Below are positions 45,606 to 52,816 of a stretch of 64,000 nucleotides of DNA, piece after piece; positions within the stretch are counted from its first letter, which is position 1; the number at the start of each line of letters is the position of its first letter. Source of the DNA: Bacteroidia bacterium. Lineage in GTDB: Bacteria; Bacteroidota; Bacteroidia; B-17B0; Aurantibacillaceae. The stretch is taken from contig JAEUTN010000003.1 of assembly GCA_016787895.1 (NCBI GenBank), forward strand, positions 16,478 through 80,477, read 5' to 3'. The position numbers and the translations under genes are program-made. The notes beneath the pieces are model-generated. The model ran no database searches. It had not been told where the DNA came from and worked only from the letters and a program-made list of their open reading frames with translations.

Positions 45606-45760
45606 TTCCAAATCAGAGAGGGAAAAGCACGTTTTTTTAACAAAAAAGCCTGCTTCAAAACGCAAGGAGCATGAAAATTAAAATGGATGGTAGTTGTTTA
45701 GGTAGTCTAAATAATCCTAACCATTTGAACACAAAACGAATGTGTGGGTTGACTGAAAGT

Positions 45761-46360
45761 TTATCTTAAAACAGCTTCCAGTTGTTTTTCACCAATGATT
45801 TTTTTGAGGTTAAAAAGTGCATAACGCATGCGACCTAAAGAGGTATTAATGGATACACCTGTAAATTCAGAGATCTCTTTAAAACTCATGTCGTAATACA
45901 TACGCATAATCACCACCTCGCGCTGATCCTCTGGCAATTGAGCCACCAAATCCCTTATGTTTTTTTTGAGCTGCTGTTGTTGCAGGGCGCTCATGCCTTC
46001 TTCGGCCGATGCAATGGTGTCGAACACGCTTACTTCTTCTCCGTCCTCATTGGTAAACACCGGCACGGGTGGCAATTTGCGGCTTTGCCTGAAATGGTCA
46101 ATTACCAGGTTACGGGCGATGCGCATCACCCAGGGCAAAAACTTCCCCTCTTCGGCGTATTGGCCCTTTTTAAGGGTAACGATCACCTTGTAAAAGGTTT
46201 CCTGAAAAATATCCTCGGCCATGGCCCGGTCTCTGACCAACATAATGATGGACGAAAAAATTTTGCTTTGATGGCGTTCCAGTAAACAGCTGAGGGAGGC
46301 TTCGTTTCCACTGGTATAGAGCTGTACCAGCTCCTTATCCGTTAAGTGTTGAATAGACAT
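45761..46360 (-). CDS. ECF-type RNA polymerase sigma factor
   Basis: 199 residues. Region 2 includes AMAEDIFQETFYKVIVTLKKG and FLPWVMRIARNLVIDHFRQ; region 4 includes LPEDQREVVIMRMYYDMSFKEISEFTGVSINTSLGRMRYAL, a helix-turn-helix that reads the -35. No anti-sigma gene is adjacent, so how it is held inactive is not visible. Neighbours do not suggest a regulon. The ATG at 46360 is the first start; no clear TAnnTTTG lies upstream. Confidence 0.95.
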   Translation of the reverse strand: MSIQHLTDKELVQLYTSGNEASLSCLLERHQSKIFSSIIMLVRDRAMAEDIFQETFYKVIVTLKKGQYAEEGKFLPWVMRIARNLVIDHFRQSRKLPPVPVFTNEDGEEVSVFDTIASAEEGMSALQQQQLKKNIRDLVAQLPEDQREVVIMRMYYDMSFKEISEFTGVSINTSLGRMRYALFNLKKIIGEKQLEAVLR

Positions 46361-46524
46361 GGTTTTACTTGCTGTAGTTTAAAAAGTGCGAGTAAAAGTC
46401 TATTCGATACGGTTAAAATTTAGTGGTTAATGAGCAAATATAGTCCATTTCCTGAAATTAACACTCTTTAAGGCTTTAAATTTTAAAAAGATTGAGTGAA
46501 AGTGGGGTTTGGCTGAGGGAAATA
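46361..46524. other. Non-coding stretch between the sigma factor and SRP RNA genes
   Basis: Part of a 380-base gene-free interval (46361-46740). Apart from the SRP RNA with its promoter and T run I see nothing here: no ORF, no strong hairpin, no exact TAnnTTTG for the sigma factor. Confidence 0.5.
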
Positions 46525-46625
46525 AAAAATGGGTAAGCTACTTCCATCGCACCGCTCAACCACTTACCCTTGCTTCGTTCCCGACCTGGGGGATTCAGCA
46601 GGAGCTGGTCGTGAAAGACTTACCC
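46525..46625 (-). ncRNA. ffs: Small signal recognition particle RNA (4.5S-type)
   Basis: On the minus strand the conserved domain IV loop is readable: CAGGTCGGGAACGAAGCAAG, with a GGAA tetraloop and the asymmetric GAAGCA side that binds Ffh. Ends pair: GGGTAAG at 46625-46619 with CTTACCC at 46537-46531, giving a hairpin of about 95 bases closed by a terminal helix. The 3' end runs into TTTTTTATTT. The RNA works with Ffh to target ribosomes to the membrane. No protein start overlaps it. It has a promoter whose expected start coincides with the first G of GGGTAAG. Confidence 0.9.
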
Positions 46626-46629
46626 GCCG

Positions 46630-46659
46630 CAAAAGTAAGCATTATCCCAGAAATGGCAA
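46630..46659 (-). promoter_or_regulatory. SRP RNA promoter
   Basis: Minus strand: TTG (46659-46657), 19-base spacer, TACTTTTG (46637-46630, exact). The first paired base of the RNA, G46625, is 5 bases past the -7 box, which calibrates the start site for other promoters in this window. Confidence 0.75.
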
Positions 46660-46740
46660 TGGATAATATGCCCCTTTAATTTTTATTTATGGATTATAAT
46701 TTCAAATTTTGTACACCTTGTCTCCCCTCAATATTTATCT

Positions 46741-47694
46741 ATGAACCTAAGCATTCTGGTGCCCCTATTTAATGAAGAAGAATCTCTGCAGGAACTCCAC
46801 GATTGGATTGTAAGGGTAGTAGAAGCTGAAAAATGGACCTACGAAATTATTTTTGTGGACGATGGAAGTAAAGATGGCTCCTGGGCAAAAATTGAGGAAC
46901 TGGCTGCTAAAAACCCGAACGTTAAAGCCCTGCATTTTCAAAGGAATTATGGTAAATCGCCTGCTTTACATGTGGGTTTTGAACAGGCCAAAGGCGATGT
47001 GGTGATTACCATGGATGCCGACCTTCAAGACAGTCCAGATGAGTTGCCGGGACTTTACAAAATGATCACAGAAAGTGGATTTGACCTGGTGAGTGGCTGG
47101 AAACAAAAACGCTACGATAACGCGTTTACCAAAAACCTGCCATCAAAATTATACAACTATGCCAACCGTAAGATCAGTGGTATTCCGCTACATGACATGA
47201 ACTGCGGCTTAAAAGCCTATAAAAACAAAGTGGTTAAAAGCATTGAAGTGTACGGGGAGATGCACCGTTTTATACCGGTAATGGCCAAAGCAGCCGGATT
47301 TGAGAAAATAGGCGAGAAGGTAGTGAAACACCAGGCCAGAAAATACGGGCAAAGCAAATTTGGCTGGAACCGTTTTATCAATGGTTTTCTGGATTTGCTC
47401 ACGATTAGTTTTTTGTCGCGTTTTGGCAAACGTCCCATGCATTTTTTTGGATTGGTAGGTACCCTCATTTTTATTACTGGTTTTGCATTCGCCTTTTACC
47501 TCGGCGCTTACAAACTTTATTGTACATACACCCATCAGGTGGCGCGTTTGATTACCGACCGGCCTTCATTTTACATTTCACTCACCTGCATGGTGATTGG
47601 CAGCATGATGTTTTTGGCCGGATTTTTGGGCGAGTTGATCATGCGTAACAGCAGTATTCGAAACCATTATCTTATTGATAAACGTATTTCCTGA
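46741..47694 (+). CDS. Glycosyltransferase family 2, polyisoprenyl-phosphate type (DPM1/GtrB-like)
   Basis: 317 residues. GT-A fold with FVDDGSKDGSW (about residues 39-49), TMDADLQDSPDELP (the DXD metal site, about 90-103) and HQARKYGQSKFGWNRFINGFLDL, the amphipathic segment of polyisoprenyl-phosphate transferases. Two membrane helices follow (about 240-262 and 280-302). Such enzymes load a sugar onto undecaprenyl phosphate for envelope modification. The next gene begins at the very next base, so they are translated together. Confidence 0.92.
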   Translation: MNLSILVPLFNEEESLQELHDWIVRVVEAEKWTYEIIFVDDGSKDGSWAKIEELAAKNPNVKALHFQRNYGKSPALHVGFEQAKGDVVITMDADLQDSPDELPGLYKMITESGFDLVSGWKQKRYDNAFTKNLPSKLYNYANRKISGIPLHDMNCGLKAYKNKVVKSIEVYGEMHRFIPVMAKAAGFEKIGEKVVKHQARKYGQSKFGWNRFINGFLDLLTISFLSRFGKRPMHFFGLVGTLIFITGFAFAFYLGAYKLYCTYTHQVARLITDRPSFYISLTCMVIGSMMFLAGFLGELIMRNSSIRNHYLIDKRIS

Positions 47695-48294
47695 ATGCCT
47701 CAGGATAAACAACAGCGGCCGCACAGGGTTCCTCCTGACCAGGAAGAGATGGCAAGGCGCTTGTATGTGCGCGAGCGCTTAAGGATAAAAAAAATACTCG
47801 CTTTTAAATCCTCCAGATTTTTTAAACTACTCAATGCACTCAATGTGTGTTGTTTTTTTATTTGCTGGGAGCTGATATTTTGTTTCATAGGGCCCTGCCA
47901 TTACAAGGAGTTGGTGCCTGAAACATCGCAAATAAAATATAGTGCCAAAACGGATGCCAGAGGGTTCAGATACATTAAAGAGATAAACGTGATTTGGAAG
48001 GGAGAGAAAAGCGACAAGATCATTGTAGAAGATGTAGTGCCCGTTCACGCAAGCCAGAGTTTAAGAATACGGGTAGGCAGGGATTTTATTTTGTTCAAGA
48101 ACCTAAAGGTTAAATTGGGAGAAGGAAACAAAGCTTACCGCCTGGCACATGCCAGCCCTTTGCTGTTTTTGGCTGCCATGCTGATTGTTGTCACCTCCAT
48201 AGGTTATTTTTTTAATCTCAACCAGCAAATTAATACCTTGCCGGGAATGACCTTTTTTAATCTTCTTTTTGTTCTGGCCATTGTTTTAATTTGA
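47695..48294 (+). CDS. Hypothetical membrane protein coupled to the GT2 gene
   Basis: 199 residues, not recognised. A basic N-terminus (residues 1-40, many Arg/Lys) precedes a hydrophobic helix at about 46-66, an extracytoplasmic beta-rich region (about 70-148, including GFRYIKEINVIWKGEKSDKI), and two helices at about 152-172 and 180-198. The ATG follows the GT2 stop directly (TGAATG), indicating a functional pair with that transferase, perhaps as acceptor-side or flipping partner; this is inference. Confidence 0.72.
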   Translation: MPQDKQQRPHRVPPDQEEMARRLYVRERLRIKKILAFKSSRFFKLLNALNVCCFFICWELIFCFIGPCHYKELVPETSQIKYSAKTDARGFRYIKEINVIWKGEKSDKIIVEDVVPVHASQSLRIRVGRDFILFKNLKVKLGEGNKAYRLAHASPLLFLAAMLIVVTSIGYFFNLNQQINTLPGMTFFNLLFVLAIVLI

Positions 48295-48326
48295 AGCTGT
48301 TTTTTTTTTGCTTTTTTTAAATTTTG

Positions 48327-48357
48327 TTGGAAATAGATTAAAAATTCGTTAAGATTG
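48327..48357 (+). promoter_or_regulatory. Candidate promoter for the first glycine-rich T9SS gene
   Basis: TTG (48327-48329), 20-base spacer, TAAGATTG (48350-48357; one mismatch), 21 bases before ATG 48379. Confidence 0.45.
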
Positions 48358-48378
48358 CTCTAAATTAAAACCTCAAAT

Positions 48379-50385
48379 ATGAAAAACATGTATTTAAAAA
48401 AATTCATGCTTCCCGGTTTGATGACGGCGGCCTTAGGGTTTTCATCGTTGGATGTGGGGGCGCAAACAACTATCACGTATAGTTTTACAGGGGCCATGCA
48501 GACCTTTACCGTACCTACCTGCGTTGCTACTGTAACAATTGAGTGTGCCGGTGCAGCCGGAATTGGTATGAATGGTTTTCTTCCCGGACAAGGAGGAAAA
48601 TGTTCCGGTATTTTATCGGTAACCGCCGGTCAGGTGCTTAATATTTTCGCAGGTGGCAGCAATGGCTACAATGGCGGAGGTCTTGGTCAGGGTGGTGCCC
48701 ACGGTGGTGGAGGAAGTGATGTGAGAGTGGGTGGTGTCGCCTTTACCGATCGCGTAATTGTTGCCGGTGGCGGTGGCGGTGCCGGAGGTGACAATTGGCA
48801 ATGTACAACAGCATCTGCTAATGGTTACGGCGGTGGCGGAACAGCAGTTGGTTCTAACTTTGTAGGTGGAGCAGGCGGAGCCGGTTACACCAGCGGAACC
48901 GGATGTGGCGCAAATGGCGGTAGCAGCGGTGGTGCAGGTGGAACAGGTACCCACGGTGGTGGTGGCGGTGGTGGCGGTCTCAATTCCGGTGGAATGGGAG
49001 CGACTTCAACTGTTCCCGGAACTGCGGGATCAGGAAGCCTTGGTTTAGGTGGTAACTCATTTAACTCACCCAGTTGTGGTGCTACCGGTGGCGGTGGCGG
49101 TGGTTATTATGGTGGTGGCGGAGCAGCCGGTAACAACTGCGGCGCAGGTCGTGGGGGTGGAGGTTCATCATGGACCGGAACGTGTGCTGCACCTTCTTTT
49201 ACTGCAGGAACCAACACCGGTAACGGTTATGTAAGAATTACATATGATTTTGGTGTTCCTTCATTAACCATTACCAGCACTGCACCCAACTTACAGTGTT
49301 TAGGTACCACTCAAACCTTAACAGCAAGTGGAGCAGCCACCTTTACATGGAGCAATGGCGCACAAGGTACCAGCATCGTAGTTACACCTACAGCTAACAC
49401 TACTTACTCGGTTGCTTCTCAGGGTACAGCGGCTTGCCCGGCTTACGGATTGTTCACTACAACCATGATTGCCTTGCCTGTAGTTACAGCTACAGCGAGT
49501 CCAAATTACATCATCTGTCCCGGTACCCCGGTTACTTTGTCGGGCATTGGCGCTGATTCGTATTTCTGGACCGGTGGGGTTACCAATGGTACACCATTCA
49601 ACGCAAGCTCAACAACTATTTATACCGTTACCGGAACTAACCTGACTACAGGTTGCAGCAACACCAACACCATTTTGGTGCCTGTTTACGTAGCTAGTGT
49701 TTCAGTATCTGCACCTACAACCATTTGTGCCGGTTCTTCAGCTAACCTTTCCGCTTCAGGTGCTATCAGTTACACCTGGAATACAGGAAGCCAATTCCCT
49801 CAGGTTTCTGTAACACCGAACGCAACTACTGTGTACACGGTAAATGCAACAACCAGTGATTTCTGTTTTGCCAGCAACACTACAACTGTTACTGTGAATC
49901 CAGCTCCTACGGTTCAGGCCACTTCTGCAAAAGCAGAAATCTGCCGTGGAGAGTCAGTTGACTTAACAGCTGCAGGAGCTACAACCTATTCATGGAGCAA
50001 TGGCGGATCGGGCACCAGCATTTCGGTATCACCAAACGTAAATACTACATACACTGTTACCGGAACAAACAGCAATGGTTGTTCAGCCAAAGCTACAGTG
50101 TTTGTGAAGGTGAATTTATGTTTGGGTGTTGGAGAAACATCTAACATGAGCCTTAGCGGAATTTCAGTATTCCCGAATCCAAGCGCAGGTGATTTTACCG
50201 TGAATTCTAAAGTTGAAATCAGTCTGACCTTAACCAATCAATTGGGTCAGGTGGTGAAAGTGATTGAATTGAATCAAGCCAACAATTACCAGGCAAAAGT
50301 AGAACACTTGTCGCAAGGTGTGTACTTCTTAACCGGAGAAAAAGACGGTCAGGAATTGAATCAAAAAATAATCGTTAATCACTAA
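48379..50385 (+). CDS. T9SS-secreted glycine-rich protein with Ig-like repeats, copy 1
   Basis: 668 residues. Signal peptide to about residue 29 (LDVGAQ). Residues 30-290 form a glycine-rich domain: a beta-strand opening (YSFTGAMQTFTVPTCVATVTIECAGAAG), ILSVTAGQVLNIFAGG, DRVIVAGGGGGAGG and long Gly/Ala/Asn runs, resembling the glycine-rich domain of ALK-type receptors and bacterial surface proteins. Four CHU_C-type Ig-like units (about 75 residues each) follow, then a T9SS tail (SVFPNPSAGDFTVNSK). Likely structural or adhesive. A tandem paralogue follows; the last 200 bases of both genes are almost identical. Confidence 0.87.
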   Translation: MKNMYLKKFMLPGLMTAALGFSSLDVGAQTTITYSFTGAMQTFTVPTCVATVTIECAGAAGIGMNGFLPGQGGKCSGILSVTAGQVLNIFAGGSNGYNGGGLGQGGAHGGGGSDVRVGGVAFTDRVIVAGGGGGAGGDNWQCTTASANGYGGGGTAVGSNFVGGAGGAGYTSGTGCGANGGSSGGAGGTGTHGGGGGGGGLNSGGMGATSTVPGTAGSGSLGLGGNSFNSPSCGATGGGGGGYYGGGGAAGNNCGAGRGGGGSSWTGTCAAPSFTAGTNTGNGYVRITYDFGVPSLTITSTAPNLQCLGTTQTLTASGAATFTWSNGAQGTSIVVTPTANTTYSVASQGTAACPAYGLFTTTMIALPVVTATASPNYIICPGTPVTLSGIGADSYFWTGGVTNGTPFNASSTTIYTVTGTNLTTGCSNTNTILVPVYVASVSVSAPTTICAGSSANLSASGAISYTWNTGSQFPQVSVTPNATTVYTVNATTSDFCFASNTTTVTVNPAPTVQATSAKAEICRGESVDLTAAGATTYSWSNGGSGTSISVSPNVNTTYTVTGTNSNGCSAKATVFVKVNLCLGVGETSNMSLSGISVFPNPSAGDFTVNSKVEISLTLTNQLGQVVKVIELNQANNYQAKVEHLSQGVYFLTGEKDGQELNQKIIVNH

Positions 50386-50404
50386 GTAGCATACTAACAT
50401 CTAT

Positions 50405-50445
50405 AAAACCCCGGCAGTCCCGAATTCTCGGCGCCGGGGTTTTTT
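50405..50445 (+). terminator. Terminator after glycine-rich copy 1
   Basis: Stem ACCCCGGC / GCCGGGGT around a 17-base loop, then six T. The loop begins AGTCCCGAAT, matching the terminator after copy 2. Confidence 0.9.
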
Positions 50446-50618
50446 ATTTTCTGAAATTTGTACTCATTCATCTGCAGCGGAATTCATTCTGTTTATACCG
50501 TTTGGTTTTTTTGCTGCTGTCCGGAGACCCTTGATGGCCTTGATTAAAACGATGTTTAAACATCAAAACAAAAAAGTCTGGTTCATAATTCTCTTTTACA
50601 CTTTTATTTTTTTTTGCG

Positions 50619-50626
50619 TACATTCG
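50619..50626 (+). promoter_or_regulatory. Possible -7 element for glycine-rich copy 2
   Basis: TACATTCG (one mismatch to TAnnTTTG), 26 bases before ATG 50653. Confidence 0.3.
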
Positions 50627-50652
50627 GAATTGAAACTATAAACTACAGGCAC

Positions 50653-52698
50653 ATGAAAAGAAATTATTTTAAAAGAACAAAGTTCAGAAGCATGCTGACT
50701 CTTTCGATGGTGGCGGCAGGTTTGACCTCAATGGGCCAGTCTTCTGTAACCTACACCCACACCGGGGCTATGCAAACCTTAACGGTTCCCAACTGTGTGG
50801 CTTCAGTAACCATTGTCGCCCAGGGTGCTCAGGGCGCCACTTCGGGAATGACCGGAGCCAATGGGGGTAGCGCAAGAGCCATTATGACTGTAACCGCAGG
50901 GCAGGTGTTGTATTTGTTTGTTGGTGGTCAGGGTTCTGTTACCGCCGGAGGATTTAATGGCGGCGGCAGCGGCGGCGTAAGTTCAACTTCAAATGGTGGA
51001 GGAGGTGGAGGTGCTTCTGATGTCAGAACCGGTGGAATGACCCTTGCTGATCGTGTAATTGTTGCGGCAGGTGGTGGTGGTTCGGGAGGCAGCAACTCCT
51101 ACAACCCAACACCCGGTGCAGGAGGAGCGGGAAATGCATTTACCAGTGCAACAGGATTTGGTGGCGGAGGTGCAAATGGGTGCGCCCTTGGTACCAATGG
51201 TGGAGAAGCAGGGGGTACCGGACCTAGTTACGGATCAGGGGGAGGAGGAGCAGGATTTACTTCCGGCGGTGGAGGAGGGGGACAACCTTCTGCAGCAACC
51301 GGAGGTTGGGGCTGTAACGGCGTTTTAGGCAATGGCGGTGCAGGAGGAGGAACAAGTTTTATTTGCGGAGGAGCAACCGGAGGAATTAATGGAGGCGGCG
51401 GCGGTGGCGGCGGCTATTATGGCGGCGGCGGGGGAATGACCGGAACCGGAGGTTGTAACGGAGGAGGCGGAGGCGGATCCTCCTGGGTGAGCCCGCTTTT
51501 AACCGCAGCTTCTTTTACAGCAGGAGACAGAACTGGTCACGGACAGATCACCATTATTTACGACATTGGTGTACCAACCTTAACCATCAGCGGAAACAAC
51601 AACGTGTGTTCGGGTTCAAGTACAACCTTAACAGCTAGCGGCTCGGCTTCAACCTATAGCTGGAGTACCGGAGCACAGGGTTCAAGCATTGTAATTACTC
51701 CAACGGCTAACACAACCTATTCTGTGGCCTCACAAGGTACAGCCGCTTGTCCTGCTTATGGATTATATACCGTTAATATTGTGTCTTTGCCGGTTGTGAC
51801 TGCAACCGCGAGCCCTAATTATATTATTTGTCCGGGCGTACCGGTAACCCTAAGCGGAGGTGGAGCCGATCAGTATAGCTGGACCGGAGGTGTTATCAAC
51901 GCAACTCCATTCAATGCTTCGGTTACAACAGCGTATACTGTTACCGGAACCAACAACCTTACCGGTTGCAGTAATACAGCTGTGGTGAATGTGCCGGTTT
52001 ATACGGCCAGTGTTTCGGTATCTCCGTCTTCCAGCATTTGTGCAGGAGCATCGGCTAACCTTTCCGCTTCCGGCGCTTTGAGCTACACCTGGAGCACAGG
52101 CAGCCAGTTCCCTCAGATTTCCGTTTCACCGGCAGTAACCACCGTTTACACAGTGAATGCCACGACCAGCGATTTCTGTATAGCCAGTAATTCCACCACA
52201 GTAACGGTGAATCCTTCACCAACCATACAAGCCAGCTCTGCAAAAGCGGAAATTTGCCGCGGAGAATCGGTGCAGTTAACTGCAAATGGTGCAACTACCT
52301 ATTCATGGAATACAGGTGGAACAGGAAGTGCAATCACGGTTTCCCCGAATGTAAATACAACCTATACTGTTACAGGTGTTAATAGTGGAGGATGTTCCTC
52401 AAGCAACACGGTAAGCGTAAAAGTGAATTTGTGTTTAGGTATTGGTGAAACGTCCAATCAGGCTTTAACCGGCATTTTGGTTTTCCCGAATCCAAGTGCA
52501 GGTGATTTTACTGTGAATTCAAAAGTTGAAATCAGTCTGACCTTAAGCAATCAATTGGGTCAGGTGGTGAAAGTGATTGAATTGAATCAAGGCAACAATT
52601 ACCAGGCGAAAGTAGAACACTTGTCGCCAGGTGTCTACTTCCTTACCGGAGAAAAAGATGGTTTAGAGCTTAATCAAAAAATTATTGTCAACCACTAA
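50653..52698 (+). CDS. T9SS-secreted glycine-rich protein with Ig-like repeats, copy 2
   Basis: 681 residues from ATG 50653 (MKRNYFKRTKFRSMLTLSMV); an in-frame TTG at 50614 lies before the -7 candidate. Same layout as copy 1: signal peptide ending GLTSMGQ, opening strand VTYTHTGAMQTLTVPNCVAS, glycine-rich region to about residue 300 with DRVIVAAGGGGSGG, four Ig-like units, and a T9SS tail (LVFPNPSAGDFTVNSK). The glycine-rich regions differ in length and order of runs while the 3' ends are nearly identical, consistent with duplication followed by repeat drift or gene conversion of the tail. Codon use is GGA/GGC rich. Confidence 0.87.
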   Translation: MKRNYFKRTKFRSMLTLSMVAAGLTSMGQSSVTYTHTGAMQTLTVPNCVASVTIVAQGAQGATSGMTGANGGSARAIMTVTAGQVLYLFVGGQGSVTAGGFNGGGSGGVSSTSNGGGGGGASDVRTGGMTLADRVIVAAGGGGSGGSNSYNPTPGAGGAGNAFTSATGFGGGGANGCALGTNGGEAGGTGPSYGSGGGGAGFTSGGGGGGQPSAATGGWGCNGVLGNGGAGGGTSFICGGATGGINGGGGGGGGYYGGGGGMTGTGGCNGGGGGGSSWVSPLLTAASFTAGDRTGHGQITIIYDIGVPTLTISGNNNVCSGSSTTLTASGSASTYSWSTGAQGSSIVITPTANTTYSVASQGTAACPAYGLYTVNIVSLPVVTATASPNYIICPGVPVTLSGGGADQYSWTGGVINATPFNASVTTAYTVTGTNNLTGCSNTAVVNVPVYTASVSVSPSSSICAGASANLSASGALSYTWSTGSQFPQISVSPAVTTVYTVNATTSDFCIASNSTTVTVNPSPTIQASSAKAEICRGESVQLTANGATTYSWNTGGTGSAITVSPNVNTTYTVTGVNSGGCSSSNTVSVKVNLCLGIGETSNQALTGILVFPNPSAGDFTVNSKVEISLTLSNQLGQVVKVIELNQGNNYQAKVEHLSPGVYFLTGEKDGLELNQKIIVNH

Positions 52699-52718
52699 AA
52701 CTTGTTTTCTTTTAAAAG

Positions 52719-52757
52719 CCCCGGCAGTTTCGAATCAGAAGTGCCGGGGTTTTTTTA
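52719..52757 (+). terminator. Terminator after glycine-rich copy 2
   Basis: Stem CCCCGGCA / TGCCGGGG, 15-base loop beginning GTTTCGAAT, then eight T. Homologous to the terminator at 50405-50445. Confidence 0.92.
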
Positions 52758-52816
52758 TTGATCATGCGTTGCCATTCCATTTTGAATTGATTAACTTTAT
52801 AGGGCAAGTAAATCCT

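Noticed and set aside
48600..49200. GGN tracts as a possible CRISPR array or satellite
   Set aside because: No constant repeat/spacer structure; the tracts encode polyglycine in frame.
48866..49234. Overlapping ORFs rich in Val/Glu within the glycine-rich genes (also 51059-51328 and 63248-63448)
   Set aside because: They are out-of-frame readings of GGN repeats, with composition bias and no start context.
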